A stretch of 64,000 bases of DNA from G963664835 sp965220775 (lineage in GTDB: Bacteria > Chloroflexota > UBA6077 > FW602-bin22 > JBCLEL01), in contig OZ244845.1 of NCBI GenBank assembly GCA_965220775.1, positions 3,472,001 to 3,536,000 of the forward strand. Reading direction: 5' to 3'. The notes under the pieces were generated by a model. It was given only the letters and a program-made list of their open reading frames with translations. It had not been told where the DNA came from and made no database searches. The translations under genes and the position numbers were made by a program. Shown piece by piece: positions 7,497 to 16,962 of the stretch (positions are counted from its first letter, which is position 1; each line of letters opens with the position of its first letter).

Positions 7497-8094
7497 TGTA
7501 GTCAATGGCTTCATCATGCCTTCTCGACCTCGACGATGACGATTTTCGAGAGTGACTACACCGCAATCGATGGCAGTTGTTATGAGTAAAGCCCTTTCCT
7601 ATGTGACGGTTCAATCAAGATGCCAATTACCTTGGCTTCGACGCACATCTTTACCGGCATACGCTCGCTTGCTATGGCTGCCAAGGTAGAAAGCATCTCT
7701 ACGCGCTTTACACTTGTCAATCTTATACTAATGGTATTTCAACGTGCAAATTTCGCATTCCGGTTCATTCGCTTTTTTAGCCGCTAATCCGGCCGGCCGC
7801 CAGATATATTTGCGTTTGAATTCCCATTCCGTGCGGCGGCTCACCTGTCGCCGACAGTTCCTGCTGGTGCTCAGCGGGTGGTTGCCGGCCTATTCTTGAG
7901 GCCACGCATCGCGCTGCTGCCCGCTATCCCCACGAGGTTACAGCAATGAATTTCCGGAAACTTTCCGGTTTCGCAACATGGAACCGATGTGCTACGATAG
8001 CTGGAGCCGGCCAAATGCGACTTCGACCGGCTCCAAATGCCGCTGCCAATTACCGCTGGCGAACGGCCACATTACGTAAGACAGGAGTTACGCA
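7497..8094. other. Intergenic stretch downstream of the tRNA-like gene
   Basis: About 600 bp. Directly after the CCA there is a nested inverted repeat: GTAGTCA 7498-7504 with TGACTAC 7553-7559, enclosing TCTCGA 7522-7527 with TCGAGA 7546-7551. This could shape the tRNA precursor or terminate it. Beyond that I see nothing I can support. A frame from 7946 overlaps the zinc-ribbon gene in another frame and is probably a shadow. Confidence 0.5.
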
Positions 8095-8340
8095 ATGCGT
8101 TTCCGATATAAGTCTTCAGGTTCTTTCCGCACTGATCGCAACCACTCCATCAATATCCCCTGCCCTCAATGCCGTAATGAGTTCTCGAAATCGTTTGGAG
8201 AGATTGAGACAAGCCCTTTTTTCAGATGTCCGCGGTGCGGATTGCCTGTTGATGGTAGAGAATTCGGGCGCGGTCTTCAAGATTATGATGATGCGATCAA
8301 CGATCTCAGAAGGAAGATCCGAGATGTTTTCAGCGATTAG
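8095..8340 (+). CDS. Small zinc-ribbon protein
   Basis: An 81-residue protein with two CxxC knuckles, CPQC (near residue 23) and CPRC (near residue 45), separated by about 20 residues, then a charged helix (YDDAINDLRRKIRDVF). The four cysteines should bind one zinc. Short proteins with the pattern CPxC-x-F-x-K-x-(L/F)G-x-CPxCG are common in bacteria and are of unknown function. The start ATG at 8095 follows CAGGAG by 6-7 nt. Its location between the odd tRNA and the repeat-led PhyH gene suggests an accessory gene, but no role can be named. Confidence 0.65.
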   Translation: MRFRYKSSGSFRTDRNHSINIPCPQCRNEFSKSFGEIETSPFFRCPRCGLPVDGREFGRGLQDYDDAINDLRRKIRDVFSD

Positions 8341-8418
8341 ATCGTCCCACTCATGCAAACTGACACGTACCGCCCCATCAACTGGGCGCATCCTAATAGC
8401 ATAGTGGCGAACATCTGT

Positions 8419-8424
8419 TATAAT
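8419..8424 (+). promoter_or_regulatory. Candidate -10 box for the 60-bp-repeat leader and PhyH gene
   Basis: TATAAT preceded by TGT, an extended -10 form; no good -35 is visible. A transcript starting about 8431 would carry the whole tandem-repeat tract as its 5' leader before the PhyH start at 8647. Confidence 0.45.
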
Positions 8425-8446
8425 CAAGGCGAAGCAGTATGCGCAA

Positions 8447-8613
8447 GGAGATACCAACAACCGCCGGCAAAAAGTAGTTTTTGCAAAACAAACCCCCGGC
8501 ACACGAGGAGATACCAACAGCCGCCGGCAAAAGGTAGTTTTTGCAAAACAAACCCCCGGCACACGAGGAGATGCCAACAACCGCCGGCAAAAGGTAGTTT
8601 TTGCAAAACAAAC
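8447..8613 (+). repeat. 60-bp tandem repeat, 2.8 copies, carrying the TTTTGCAAAACAAAC motif
   Basis: The exact 60-bp period starts AGGAGATACCAACA; copies lie at 8447-8506, 8507-8566 and 8567-8613 (partial). The three copies differ at only a few positions. Each carries the core GTAGTTTTTGCAAAACAAAC, containing the palindrome TTTTGCAAAA. The same core occurs elsewhere in the window (39979-40220, 59251-59344). The unit is 60 bp, so it is open in one frame as a repetitive peptide, but no ribosome site supports translation. The repeats lie directly upstream of the PhyH ribosome site. Confidence 0.85.
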
Positions 8614-8646
8614 ACCGGCGGATCATGGATTCACGGGAGAGCACGA

Positions 8647-9585
8647 ATGTCTATCGCGATGACGGATGAGCAGCGCAATGACTTCGAAGAGAAGGGATAC
8701 GTAGTCCTGGAAGACCTCTTGACGCAAGAGGAGCTGGACCGACTCCTCGCGGCAGTCGACGAAACCGCCGAGAAGATCCGGCGAGCAAAGGGATTAGGCC
8801 CAGAAGAACCGTTCGCCGTCCGCAACGCGCTCGCCCACCACGAGGCCTTTCTCGATCTGATCGACCACCCCAGAATGCTGCCGTTGGTCGTCGACGCCAT
8901 CGGCTGGAACATACAGATACGCACCACCCACCTCGACTACCGGCCGCCCTATCCCAGGGACCTGGAGGCCGGCGCCGTCGGCACCGGCAAAGGCGAGGAT
9001 CACCAGGCCGGCTATGGCAACGTACTCTGGCACCCTGATCTGGCCGGCGGCTACCTCTTCGAGGCGCCGTCGCTCGATGGCCGATTGCCCTTCATGGAGA
9101 TCAAGGTCTTCTACGTCCTATCCGACCTCACCGAGTCCAACTCCGGCAATCTCTGGGTTGTACCCGGCAGCCACAAACGCAAGCCCCAAGAGCTGCGCGA
9201 AAACGATCGCGGGGTCGATCCCAGCGAGGTCGTAGAGCTGAGACTACCGCCCGGAGCCGCCGTCCTGTGGCGAACTGCCACCTGGCACTGCGTCGGCCCT
9301 AATCTGTCGAACAGAGTCCGTAAGATCATGCACGTTGGCTACCACTACCGATGGCTGAGGCCCACCGACTACACCCAACAGGACGCCGATCTAGTGGCCC
9401 GAAGCTCGCCAATCCGCCGGCAGCTGTTGGGAGCGTTGGCCACCGACGACGATCCTCTGGGCAACGACCGGGCTTTCCGTCCATCGTCGGAGTACTGGAT
9501 TCCCAAGAACTGGGACAACGTGCCGCTGAAAGCGTGGGCCGAGGAGCGGGGAGGACGAGCGCAGGCCGGTGCAACGCCTCTCTGA
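8647..9585 (+). CDS. Phytanoyl-CoA dioxygenase family protein (PhyH 1)
   Basis: A 312-residue Fe(II)/2-oxoglutarate-dependent oxygenase of the PhyH fold. The iron-binding triad is visible as H129-x-D131 (WHPD) and H214 (TWHC), and the 2-oxoglutarate anchor is R223 (SNRVRK). Family members hydroxylate diverse small molecules; the substrate here is unknown. The start ATG at 8647 has GGGAGAG about 8 nt upstream; an open extension back to 8353 only translates the 60-bp repeats. The gene is followed by a convergent small membrane protein. It is one of five PhyH paralogues in the window, and they are strongly diverged from each other. Confidence 0.88.
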   Translation: MSIAMTDEQRNDFEEKGYVVLEDLLTQEELDRLLAAVDETAEKIRRAKGLGPEEPFAVRNALAHHEAFLDLIDHPRMLPLVVDAIGWNIQIRTTHLDYRPPYPRDLEAGAVGTGKGEDHQAGYGNVLWHPDLAGGYLFEAPSLDGRLPFMEIKVFYVLSDLTESNSGNLWVVPGSHKRKPQELRENDRGVDPSEVVELRLPPGAAVLWRTATWHCVGPNLSNRVRKIMHVGYHYRWLRPTDYTQQDADLVARSSPIRRQLLGALATDDDPLGNDRAFRPSSEYWIPKNWDNVPLKAWAEERGGRAQAGATPL

Positions 9586-9601
9586 CCGCGCCGTGATTTC
9601 G

Positions 9602-9955
9602 CTAGAACCATCCGCCCAAATGGGCCAACCAACCGAGAGCGAAACCGAACACGATGGTCACAACCATCGCGAACACAACCTTCAACAGGAATCTCCAGCC
9701 GTAGCGCCTATCCACCTCGACGGTCCGCTGCCGCAGCTCGGACACCTCGCCCCTCAAATCGGAGATCTGCTCGGATAGCCTTGTGATCTCCATGTTGAGC
9801 GCCACTACGGCGGTGACGTCAATAGTCGACTCGCCTCTGGCCTGAGCATTTTCAACCGCCTGACGCTGATACTCGGCAATTTTCTGCATTACCGCGTCCA
9901 TCACCTTCTCGGTGACCATTCTGATCAGCGCAGCGCTTGCGAATTGAAGTGCCAA
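9602..9955 (-). CDS. Small coiled-coil membrane protein
   Basis: A 117-residue protein with an amphipathic N-terminal part, a predicted coiled coil (NMEITRLSEQISDLRGEV, near residues 53-72) and one C-terminal transmembrane helix (LLKVVFAMVVTIVFGFALGW). The likely topology is a cytoplasmic coiled coil anchored by its C-terminus. The start is TTG at 9955 with AGGAG nine bases upstream. I recognise no family. It sits 37 bp downstream of aspartokinase on the same strand and may be co-transcribed with it. Confidence 0.6.
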   Translation of the reverse strand: MALQFASAALIRMVTEKVMDAVMQKIAEYQRQAVENAQARGESTIDVTAVVALNMEITRLSEQISDLRGEVSELRQRTVEVDRRYGWRFLLKVVFAMVVTIVFGFALGWLAHLGGWF

Positions 9956-9992
9956 TATCGAATGCTCCTACAGATTCCTCGCTGAGTCGAAA

Positions 9993-11228
9993 CTAGCTTG
10001 AGGCCAACGGCTCTGGTTGATCCAGCTCAAATGCCTGATGCAATGCACCGACGGCGACTTCCGCCTGATCCGCATCGATCAGACAGGTGATCCGGATATC
10101 GGATGTCGTAATCATCTGTATGTTGATGCCGGCCTCGTAGAGCGCCTTGAACATCCCCGCGGCAAATCCCGGCGCATTCTGCATCCCGGTTCCTACTATG
10201 GAAACCTTGGCCATGTTGTCCGCACTCTCCAAGTCTCTAGCCGAAATAGTTGGGATCAACTCTCTCACCAGGACGAGAGCTTTCTCAAGATCATGGCGCC
10301 CCACGGTAAACGAAAGGTCGGTAAGTTGGTCGTGGCCGGCGTTCTGGACTATGACGTCCACGCTAATACCGGCGTCGGCCAGTGGTTGAAACAGCATATA
10401 GGCGACACCGGGCTGATCCGGCACGCCCAGAACCGTTACCTTAGCCACGTCGGTATCGTGAGCTATGCCCCGGACCTTGTTCGAAACTTCCATTCTGCTT
10501 CCCTCCACGATCGACGTTCCTTCTCCGTCGTTAAACGTCGATCGCACGACAATCGGCATGTGGTGGAGGCTACCCAACTCTACTGCCCGCGGATGCATTA
10601 CGCGCGCGCCAAGGTTCGCCAACTCCAGCATCTCATCATAGCTTATCTGGTCGAGTTTCCGTGCATTGGGGACCACCCGGGGATCGGCGGTGAAGATCCC
10701 ATCCACGTCGGTGTAGATCTCGCAGCGATCGGCGCCGAGTATGATCGCCATCGCCACCGGCGTTATATCGCCGCCGCCTCGGCCCAGGGTGGTGATGTCA
10801 AGCTCCTCGGTGATGCCCTGAAACCCGGCGACTATGACTATCTTGCCGCTATCCAGCTCGCGATGCACCCGGCTGGGGTCTACCGAGACTATGCGCGCCT
10901 GCCTGAACGCGCTCGTCGTCTGGATGCCGGCCTGCGCTCCGGTCAGCGAGATAGCCGGCTGGCCCTTCGCTCGCACGGCCATGGCCATCAGCGTGCAGGA
11001 CACCATCTCGCCGGTCGACAGGAGTAGGTCCATCTCTCGATCGTCAGGATCGTTTGTTACCTGATGCGCCAGATCTATGAGGTTATCGGTCGTCTTGCCC
11101 ATCGCCGAAACTGCGGCGACTATCTGGGTGCCTTCACGATGGCTGCGGATGATACGATCCGCCACGGACATTATTCGCTCGGCCGTCGCCACGGACGTGC
11201 CGCCATATTTCTGGACTATCAGCGTCAC
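9993..11228 (-). CDS. lysC: Aspartate kinase
   Basis: Phosphorylates aspartate, the first step to lysine, threonine and methionine, in the cytoplasm. The N-terminus QKYGGTSVATAERI is the kinase signature (KxGGTS), followed by GRGGGDITPVAMA and DVDGIFTADPRVVP. Two ACT domains follow from about residue 265, giving allosteric feedback control by lysine or threonine. The start chosen is GTG at 11228 (MTLIVQKYGG), 411 residues, which matches the family; AGGAA lies upstream. The longer frame to 11300 has no homologous extension. It is a single-gene unit or pair with the small coiled-coil gene. Confidence 0.93.
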   Translation of the reverse strand: MTLIVQKYGGTSVATAERIMSVADRIIRSHREGTQIVAAVSAMGKTTDNLIDLAHQVTNDPDDREMDLLLSTGEMVSCTLMAMAVRAKGQPAISLTGAQAGIQTTSAFRQARIVSVDPSRVHRELDSGKIVIVAGFQGITEELDITTLGRGGGDITPVAMAIILGADRCEIYTDVDGIFTADPRVVPNARKLDQISYDEMLELANLGARVMHPRAVELGSLHHMPIVVRSTFNDGEGTSIVEGSRMEVSNKVRGIAHDTDVAKVTVLGVPDQPGVAYMLFQPLADAGISVDVIVQNAGHDQLTDLSFTVGRHDLEKALVLVRELIPTISARDLESADNMAKVSIVGTGMQNAPGFAAGMFKALYEAGINIQMITTSDIRITCLIDADQAEVAVGALHQAFELDQPEPLASS

Positions 11229-11313
11229 TTCTAGGTTTCCTGTGTTTAGTTGGGGATTGCTGACGGCGGATCGTTCCGATCTTGAAGCCGCCGCGCGCAT
11301 AGTATAGCGGTTG

Positions 11314-12624
11314 TCAGGCTAGGGCCGGCGACTCCTGGCGCACGACCGGCAGCGTCATCAGGGCATGGGGTATAACGGCCACTCTGGCAGATTGGCCCAC
11401 ACATTCGGAGGCCATCGTCAGCGCCTCGTCCATGCTCGCGGCGTGTCCGAACTTCAACTGCTCAGCGATGTCGGGATGCTCCGAGCCCACAATTATTACG
11501 TCACAACCTGCCAACACCTGGGCCATCACGTAGGCGCGTTGACCACCGGCCTCGTAGCCGTGCGCCCGAGCATTGGCGATTATATCTGCCGGGCTGATGG
11601 CCTGGCGCATTGAGTCGAGGTAGGCTTGTTCGCCGGCTCCCTGGCCCACGCCTTCCTCCGCCCGCGCCGGAATGATGATCACGCCTCCCGATCGGACCAC
11701 CGGATCAGGTGCGAACTGCAGGTAGCTCGCTGCCCTCGATGCCTGATAGAAATTGGAGTCCTTCGGATACCCAACTCCGGCGACTGCGATGTCGAACTGT
11801 CCGTCGATCTGGACCGTATACATCGGCGAGGCGACCCGCACCAGCTCTTCCAACACCGCGTCGGGACTGCCGGCCTCAACTGCTACCAACCTGTGCTCCT
11901 CGTCGGCGACCACGTTCAACACGAAATTCAGGCCAACGCGTTCGGCAATCTCGGTGATCGCTTCGTGGAATGGGTTACCTTCAAGCTGCGCGAGACGTAC
12001 TTTCGGATGATCCAGCATCGCCGGCCCGTGAGAATACTGGATTGTTGCGGCACTGGAACAGCCGATGGCCACTGTCTTGCGCCCACCGCTGTAGCCGGCG
12101 TACTGATGGGGCTCGACTACTCCGGTCGCCACTACAAGGTCGGCTTCATATACCCTTCGATTGACTCGGCAAGGAACTCCATGGGCAACCATTCCCAGAT
12201 CGATCAGCGAGGATGGATCGCCGGGGGTCGGATTCACCACCTTCACCCGACCGACCACGTCGGCGCCTAGCTTCTCCGACATCTCGGACGGTGTAGCAGG
12301 TCTGTGCATTCCGATGCCGACCATGACGGTGACGTCTGAGTCCGGGACGCCGGCCGCGTTGAGCTCGTTCAAAATCGGCGGCACTAACAAGTCATCTGGA
12401 CATGCCCGCGTAGCATCGGTCACTACGACCACGACCTTCATCCCCGGGCGAGCCAACTCGCGGATTGGACGAGACGCGAGCGGTCTCCGCAGAGCTTCGT
12501 CGATAGCTTGACGTGGCGCCGGCAAAGGAGCCATCGGGTTCGACTCTAATAGCTGTCCACGGGAAGCAGATGGAAGCTGGAACGTTATCGATTCGTGACC
12601 GTATGGAACCGTATAGTGGACCAA
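11314..12624 (-). CDS. Nickel-pincer racemase/epimerase, LarA-like
   Basis: A 436-residue member of the lactate racemase LarA family (formerly DUF2088), which racemises or epimerises 2-hydroxyacids using a nickel-pincer nucleotide bound to a lysine. The key residues line up with LarA: H107 in GMHRP, H173 in EPHQYAGYSGGRK, K183 in the same motif, and H199 in QYSHG. The start is TTG at 12624, preceded by GGGAGGA with 5-nt spacing, so it is well supported. LarB, LarC and LarE, needed to make the cofactor, are not in this window. The substrate may be lactate or a sugar acid; the family is broad. Confidence 0.88.
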   Translation of the reverse strand: MVHYTVPYGHESITFQLPSASRGQLLESNPMAPLPAPRQAIDEALRRPLASRPIRELARPGMKVVVVVTDATRACPDDLLVPPILNELNAAGVPDSDVTVMVGIGMHRPATPSEMSEKLGADVVGRVKVVNPTPGDPSSLIDLGMVAHGVPCRVNRRVYEADLVVATGVVEPHQYAGYSGGRKTVAIGCSSAATIQYSHGPAMLDHPKVRLAQLEGNPFHEAITEIAERVGLNFVLNVVADEEHRLVAVEAGSPDAVLEELVRVASPMYTVQIDGQFDIAVAGVGYPKDSNFYQASRAASYLQFAPDPVVRSGGVIIIPARAEEGVGQGAGEQAYLDSMRQAISPADIIANARAHGYEAGGQRAYVMAQVLAGCDVIIVGSEHPDIAEQLKFGHAASMDEALTMASECVGQSARVAVIPHALMTLPVVRQESPALA

Positions 12625-12895
12625 TTGCGTCCTCCCTTCACCTCAACTCTGGAAACGGTGCCGCAGTCTCCGGGCGACCTGTCGCGCTGCCAATTCGGAC
12701 TGGGTTCTCAGCGCTATGAGCCGGTCAAACATCATATCCGGCATCTATCCTCATATCAATCGACTCGGCAACTTATAAGAGTTGGCGCCGGCCCAACTGT
12801 ATTAGAATGTAGGCAGAGACGCCTGTTGTTAGTCGGCACCCGCCTCTACCTGTCAGGACAAGCAACAACCCTTGAACTTCCATCCGGAGGATTTT

Positions 12896-15544
12896 GTGGC
12901 TACGAATCCAATCATCGAGACCAGACTGGACAATGGACTAACGGTACTCACCCGTGAGATTCACCATTCTCCGGTCGCCACCTTTTGGGTATGGTACCGC
13001 GTCGGCTCACGCAACGAGGGCCCCGGCATCACTGGGATTTCCCATTGGGTCGAGCACATGCTGTTCAAAGGTACGCCAAAGCTCGGTAAGGGCGATATAT
13101 TCCGGCAGATCTCGAAGAACGGCGGCACCCTGAACGGCTTCACGTGGCTCGATTTTACCGCCTACTTCGAGACGCTACCCAGCGATCGATTGGATTTAGC
13201 TATAGGAATCGAGTCGGACCGAATGGTCAACTCGACCTTCGATCCAGAAGAGTTTGAGAGCGAACGCACGGTCATCATCTCGGAGCGCGAAGGCAGCGAA
13301 AACCACCCCACGTTTCATCTGGACGAAGAGGTAAACGCCGCCGCATTCAAGGTTCATCCATACGGGAACGGTGTAATAGGTTGGAAATGCGATCTTCAGG
13401 CGATGACCCGCGATGAATTGTATAACCACTACAAGACTTTCTACGCACCTAACAATGCCATCGTAGTTGCGGCCGGCGACTTTGACACTGAGCGGCTACT
13501 GGAGCGAATTGAAGAAAGCTTTGGGTCGATCCCTGCCGGCCCTCCGATTCGGCCGGTCAGGTCCGTCGAACCGGCGCCGTTCGGCGAGCGAAGGGTCGAG
13601 GTTAGGCGCCCCGGCGCAAACCCTTACATAGAAATCGCCTATCACGCACCGTCCGCTTCCAACCCGGACCTCTACCCGATGATCGTACTGGACGCGATAC
13701 TGTCCGGCGCCAAGCCAATGGGCCTATTCGGCGGAAGAGGCACGGCCATGGGTCGCTCTGCCCGGTTGTACCGACGGCTGGTCGATGCCGAACTCGCCAG
13801 CGGCGCCAGCTCGGGATTTGCCCTCACATTGGACCCTTACCTCTTCAGTATCTCGGCCGTCCTGAGGCCCGGCGTCGACCTTCAGAAGGTCGAAACCGCG
13901 GTAGACGAGGAAATCGACCAGCTTCTCCAAGATGGAGTAGCCGAATCCGAAGTAGCTATCGCAAAAAAACAGGTGCGGGCCCAGTTGGCCTACGCTTCTG
14001 AAGGTGTAACCAATCAAGGTTATTGGTTGGGCTCCCTTGAGACCGTAGACAGCTACAAGACCTTTGACTCGCTGCTCGACCGCGTCGAGGAGGTCCAGGC
14101 GGAAGATGTGCACCGGGTAGCTCAATCTTTCCTGACCAAGGACAAGCGCACGGTTGGCTGGTTCATTCCTACCGCCGAAGGATCGGGCGGAGCCGCTGCA
14201 ACGCCGGCAGCTGTCCGGCCCAGCCGTTTCCGCCCCAGGTTCTTCAGCGACGGTGTCAAATCCCAAACGGCCGCGCTGCCAAACGTCAAGCGTCGAGTGC
14301 TAGACAACGGGATGACCGTGCTGTCAAGCGAAAACAGAGTTAATCCGGTCGCCATCCTTCGGATCAGCATGCCGGCCGGAACGATCTACGAGCCGGCGGA
14401 CAAGATGGGACTTGCGTACTTCCATGGCCGGATGCTGCAACGCGGCACTTCCCAGCACAGCTTTCAGGACCTCAACAAGCTAACCGACTCGATCGGCGCA
14501 TCATTGGGGGCTTCCGCCGGCGAACGCAGCCTTGCGATTAGCATCAAGTGCTTGCGCGAAGACCTGGACCTTCTGGGCGACCTAGCGGCTGATCTAATAC
14601 GTAGACCGACCTTCCCGGAGAGCGAAATCGAGAAGGTTCGCGGGGAAGTTCTTACCGCACTCCGCGAACTCCAAAACAATACGCGTTCGGTCGCCGGCCG
14701 TGAGTTCTATCGGACGATCTACGGGGATGAACACCCCTACTCGCGGTGGCGAATGGGTACCGAACAGACTGTCAATAGCTTTACGCAGTCTGACCTCATG
14801 GAGTTCCACCAGTCGCTGGTGGGACCGCCCGGGGCTACTGTCATCGCGACTGGCGACGTCGGCTTGGATCGCCTCTCGAGCCTGCTAGACTCGATGTTCG
14901 CCGGCTGGGAATCGAGCCGTCCGGCACCGGATAAGTGGGACGTTCCGCAAGCGTGCCGGCCGGCTGAGCCGATCCGCCGGCATCTCACAGTCGAGGGCAA
15001 GACCCAGACTGACATCATCGTGGGTCTACCCGTCATCTCTCGCCGCGACCCCGACTTCTACGCACTGAATATGGCCGATCTCGTACTCGGCGGTTTGGGT
15101 CTCATGGGACGACTCGGCGCCAACGTTCGTGACGAACAGGGTCTCGCCTACTACGTTTACTCGAGCCTTGGCGTATCGCACGGTCCTGGTGCTTGGACAG
15201 TGCGGGCCGGAGTGAACCCTGCGAACGTGGACAGGGCCATAGATAGCATCCGACACGAGATTGACGTGCTCACCACTGAGAAAGTAGCGCCGGACGAGCT
15301 GGCGGACGGCAAGAGCTATCTTACCGGTGTGCTTCCTCTCTCGACCGAAACGAACGACGGCGTCGCCGCAATTCTAAATCGGGTCGAAAGCTACGATCTG
15401 GGTCTCGACTACCTGGATCGCTTTCCGGACATCGTCAACGCCCTAACCGACGACGAAGTGCTGGAAGCGGCGCGACGGCATTTGTTGCCAGACAACATGA
15501 TAATCGTCACCGCCGGGCCGCCGGAGGTCTCTCCAGAGCAGTGA
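12896..15544 (+). CDS. M16-family zinc peptidase, two fused M16 halves
   Basis: An 882-residue protein that joins an active and an inactive M16 domain, as in pitrilysin-type and processing-peptidase-type enzymes. The N-terminal half has the inverted zinc motif HWVEH at residues 50-54 and the downstream acidic stretch (ISEREGSE) about 75 residues later. The second half, starting about residue 460 (RRVLDNGMTVL), repeats the fold but has lost HxxEH (GLAYFHGRML), so it should act as the closing lid. The start is GTG at 12896, because GGAGG lies exactly five bases upstream. The TTG at 12872 lies before that site. The protein degrades peptides inside the chamber formed by the two halves. It diverges from larA and converges with the PAP2 gene, overlapping it by 38 bp. 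Confidence 0.9.
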   Translation: MATNPIIETRLDNGLTVLTREIHHSPVATFWVWYRVGSRNEGPGITGISHWVEHMLFKGTPKLGKGDIFRQISKNGGTLNGFTWLDFTAYFETLPSDRLDLAIGIESDRMVNSTFDPEEFESERTVIISEREGSENHPTFHLDEEVNAAAFKVHPYGNGVIGWKCDLQAMTRDELYNHYKTFYAPNNAIVVAAGDFDTERLLERIEESFGSIPAGPPIRPVRSVEPAPFGERRVEVRRPGANPYIEIAYHAPSASNPDLYPMIVLDAILSGAKPMGLFGGRGTAMGRSARLYRRLVDAELASGASSGFALTLDPYLFSISAVLRPGVDLQKVETAVDEEIDQLLQDGVAESEVAIAKKQVRAQLAYASEGVTNQGYWLGSLETVDSYKTFDSLLDRVEEVQAEDVHRVAQSFLTKDKRTVGWFIPTAEGSGGAAATPAAVRPSRFRPRFFSDGVKSQTAALPNVKRRVLDNGMTVLSSENRVNPVAILRISMPAGTIYEPADKMGLAYFHGRMLQRGTSQHSFQDLNKLTDSIGASLGASAGERSLAISIKCLREDLDLLGDLAADLIRRPTFPESEIEKVRGEVLTALRELQNNTRSVAGREFYRTIYGDEHPYSRWRMGTEQTVNSFTQSDLMEFHQSLVGPPGATVIATGDVGLDRLSSLLDSMFAGWESSRPAPDKWDVPQACRPAEPIRRHLTVEGKTQTDIIVGLPVISRRDPDFYALNMADLVLGGLGLMGRLGANVRDEQGLAYYVYSSLGVSHGPGAWTVRAGVNPANVDRAIDSIRHEIDVLTTEKVAPDELADGKSYLTGVLPLSTETNDGVAAILNRVESYDLGLDYLDRFPDIVNALTDDEVLEAARRHLLPDNMIIVTAGPPEVSPEQ

Positions 15545-16193
15545 TGGCCGGCACCGCGAATGCCGCGCCCAACAGAATCCCACCGAGCACGTCGGTCGGC
15601 CAATGGTGCCCAAAATAGAATCGGCTAAACCACATCAATAGAGCCAAAGCTGCCACGAGCAATTGAATGATGACTAGGCCTGATATACGCCGGCCGAATC
15701 GCCAAATGGCCCAGCTTATCAGCAGGCAGAAAAACGCGGTGCGGGCCGCGTGTCCACTCGGAAACGTATAGGAGGTCCTGAACCACAGAAGCGGGAAATC
15801 GTAGAGCAGTCTGACCATATCGCCGCCTACTGGCGGTTGAAAAACAACGAATTTGCTCAGGACTTCCAGGGGCAAAGTGCAGCCTATCCAGAGAATCGAC
15901 AAGGAGCGACTGCCAAACCCCGATCTCCACAATAACCAGGTGCCGAGCGCTAACCAACCAACGCTGAACTCGGCCGTCGCAAGCGGCGTTAGTGCGGTCA
16001 GGAGATAATCAAGCTGGATCCCGGCCAGACGCTGAGAGGCCAGAAGGACCTCTGTATCGACCGTAGCGAGCCAGCTACTGCCCACCACCAAGGCCAAGAC
16101 GGCATAGATAAGCAGCAAGACACCGGATATAGTGAGGCTCCGCCGGCTGATGGACGCAATCAATATATCCATCAACCATTCGACAAATCTCAT
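15507..16193 (-). CDS. PAP2-superfamily membrane phosphatase
   Basis: A 228-residue integral membrane protein with about six hydrophobic helices. It carries PAP2 motifs C2 (PSGH, after YTF) and C3 (SRFYFGHHWPTDVLGG; the Ser-Arg plus His-x3-Asp pattern). Motif C1 is degenerate (KFVVFQPP instead of KxxxxxxRP). Such enzymes dephosphorylate lipid pyrophosphates, for example undecaprenyl pyrophosphate, at the outer face of the membrane. Its 3' end overlaps the convergent M16 gene. The gene just upstream is the uronate-dehydrogenase-like SDR, 16 bp away, so it may be the last cistron of that operon. Confidence 0.85.
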   Translation of the reverse strand: MRFVEWLMDILIASISRRSLTISGVLLLIYAVLALVVGSSWLATVDTEVLLASQRLAGIQLDYLLTALTPLATAEFSVGWLALGTWLLWRSGFGSRSLSILWIGCTLPLEVLSKFVVFQPPVGGDMVRLLYDFPLLWFRTSYTFPSGHAARTAFFCLLISWAIWRFGRRISGLVIIQLLVAALALLMWFSRFYFGHHWPTDVLGGILLGAAFAVPAITALERPPAARR

Positions 16194-16209
16194 CGAATGA
16201 GGGCTCTAC

Positions 16210-16962
16210 TCAACTGTCTGGGTCGGCTTTTTCGAGCTCCGATGCATAGTCTTCGGCGTTGTCTTCAGGCGCATATCCCAGCTCGCGCTGGGCGCTGCTG
16301 ATGTCCCAGTAGCGGCGTTTGTTATTCGAGATCGTGTAGTAGATGCCAAACTTGATGTCGGTCTCGATTGCCAGGGAGGCGGCTTGGGCCATATCCCGGG
16401 GACTAAGCCAAGTCGCAAGGTTGCGTGGCACTTCCGGCCTTGCCAAGTACGAGCCGATCCGCAGACATATCACCGACATGCCATACGCATCGGAATAGTA
16501 GCGACCCAGGGCTTCTCCAAATGCCTTACTCGCACCGTAGTAGCCATCCGGCCGGACCGTCATCTCCGGCGTAACCGGCAGCTCTCCCAAGAGCTCGTAA
16601 TAGCCGGATACGTGGTTCGTGCTGGCGAATACTACTTTCTTGACGCCGGCCTGCCGGCAGGCTTCGTAGCAGTTGTAGCAGCCCACGATGTTATCCCGTA
16701 GAGCTAACTCCCAGGGCGTCTCCACCTCCACGCTCGCGGCCAGATGTAATACAGCATCGACCCCTTCGACTGCCCGAAGCGCCACGTCCAATTCCGCCAT
16801 GTCGCCTCGCACTACCTGTTCGCCGTGTTCAGCCGGGAGTACCTTGTTGCGGTACATGACTCTGAGCCGATAGCGGTCCCGGAGCAAGACTTGAATGTCG
16901 CGGCCGATCATGCCGGCCGCGCCTGTTATTAGTACCAGTTTTCGGGCGTCATTCTGTGTCAT
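16210..16962 (-). CDS. NAD-dependent epimerase/dehydratase, uronate-dehydrogenase-like
   Basis: A 250-residue extended short-chain dehydrogenase. The Rossmann motif is TGAAGMIG (about residues 14-21), and the catalytic Tyr-x3-Lys is in GYYGASK. The segment ASTNHVSGYYE resembles the substrate loop of uronate dehydrogenases, which oxidise galacturonate or glucuronate to the aldaric-acid lactone. This fits the sugar-acid genes elsewhere in the window but is not proven. Its ATG overlaps the stop of the upstream SDR gene (ATGA), so the two are translationally coupled and likely act in one pathway. Confidence 0.8.
   Translation of the reverse strand: MTQNDARKLVLITGAAGMIGRDIQVLLRDRYRLRVMYRNKVLPAEHGEQVVRGDMAELDVALRAVEGVDAVLHLAASVEVETPWELALRDNIVGCYNCYEACRQAGVKKVVFASTNHVSGYYELLGELPVTPEMTVRPDGYYGASKAFGEALGRYYSDAYGMSVICLRIGSYLARPEVPRNLATWLSPRDMAQAASLAIETDIKFGIYYTISNNKRRYWDISSAQRELGYAPEDNAEDYASELEKADPDS

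Noticed and set aside
8447..8613. Possible CRISPR array
   Set aside because: The 60-bp units are identical along their whole length with no variable spacers and no cas genes nearby; they are a tandem repeat.
8353..8646. Extended N-terminus of PhyH 1
   Set aside because: The extra residues are a translation of the tandem repeats; the ATG at 8647 has its own ribosome site and gives the family length.
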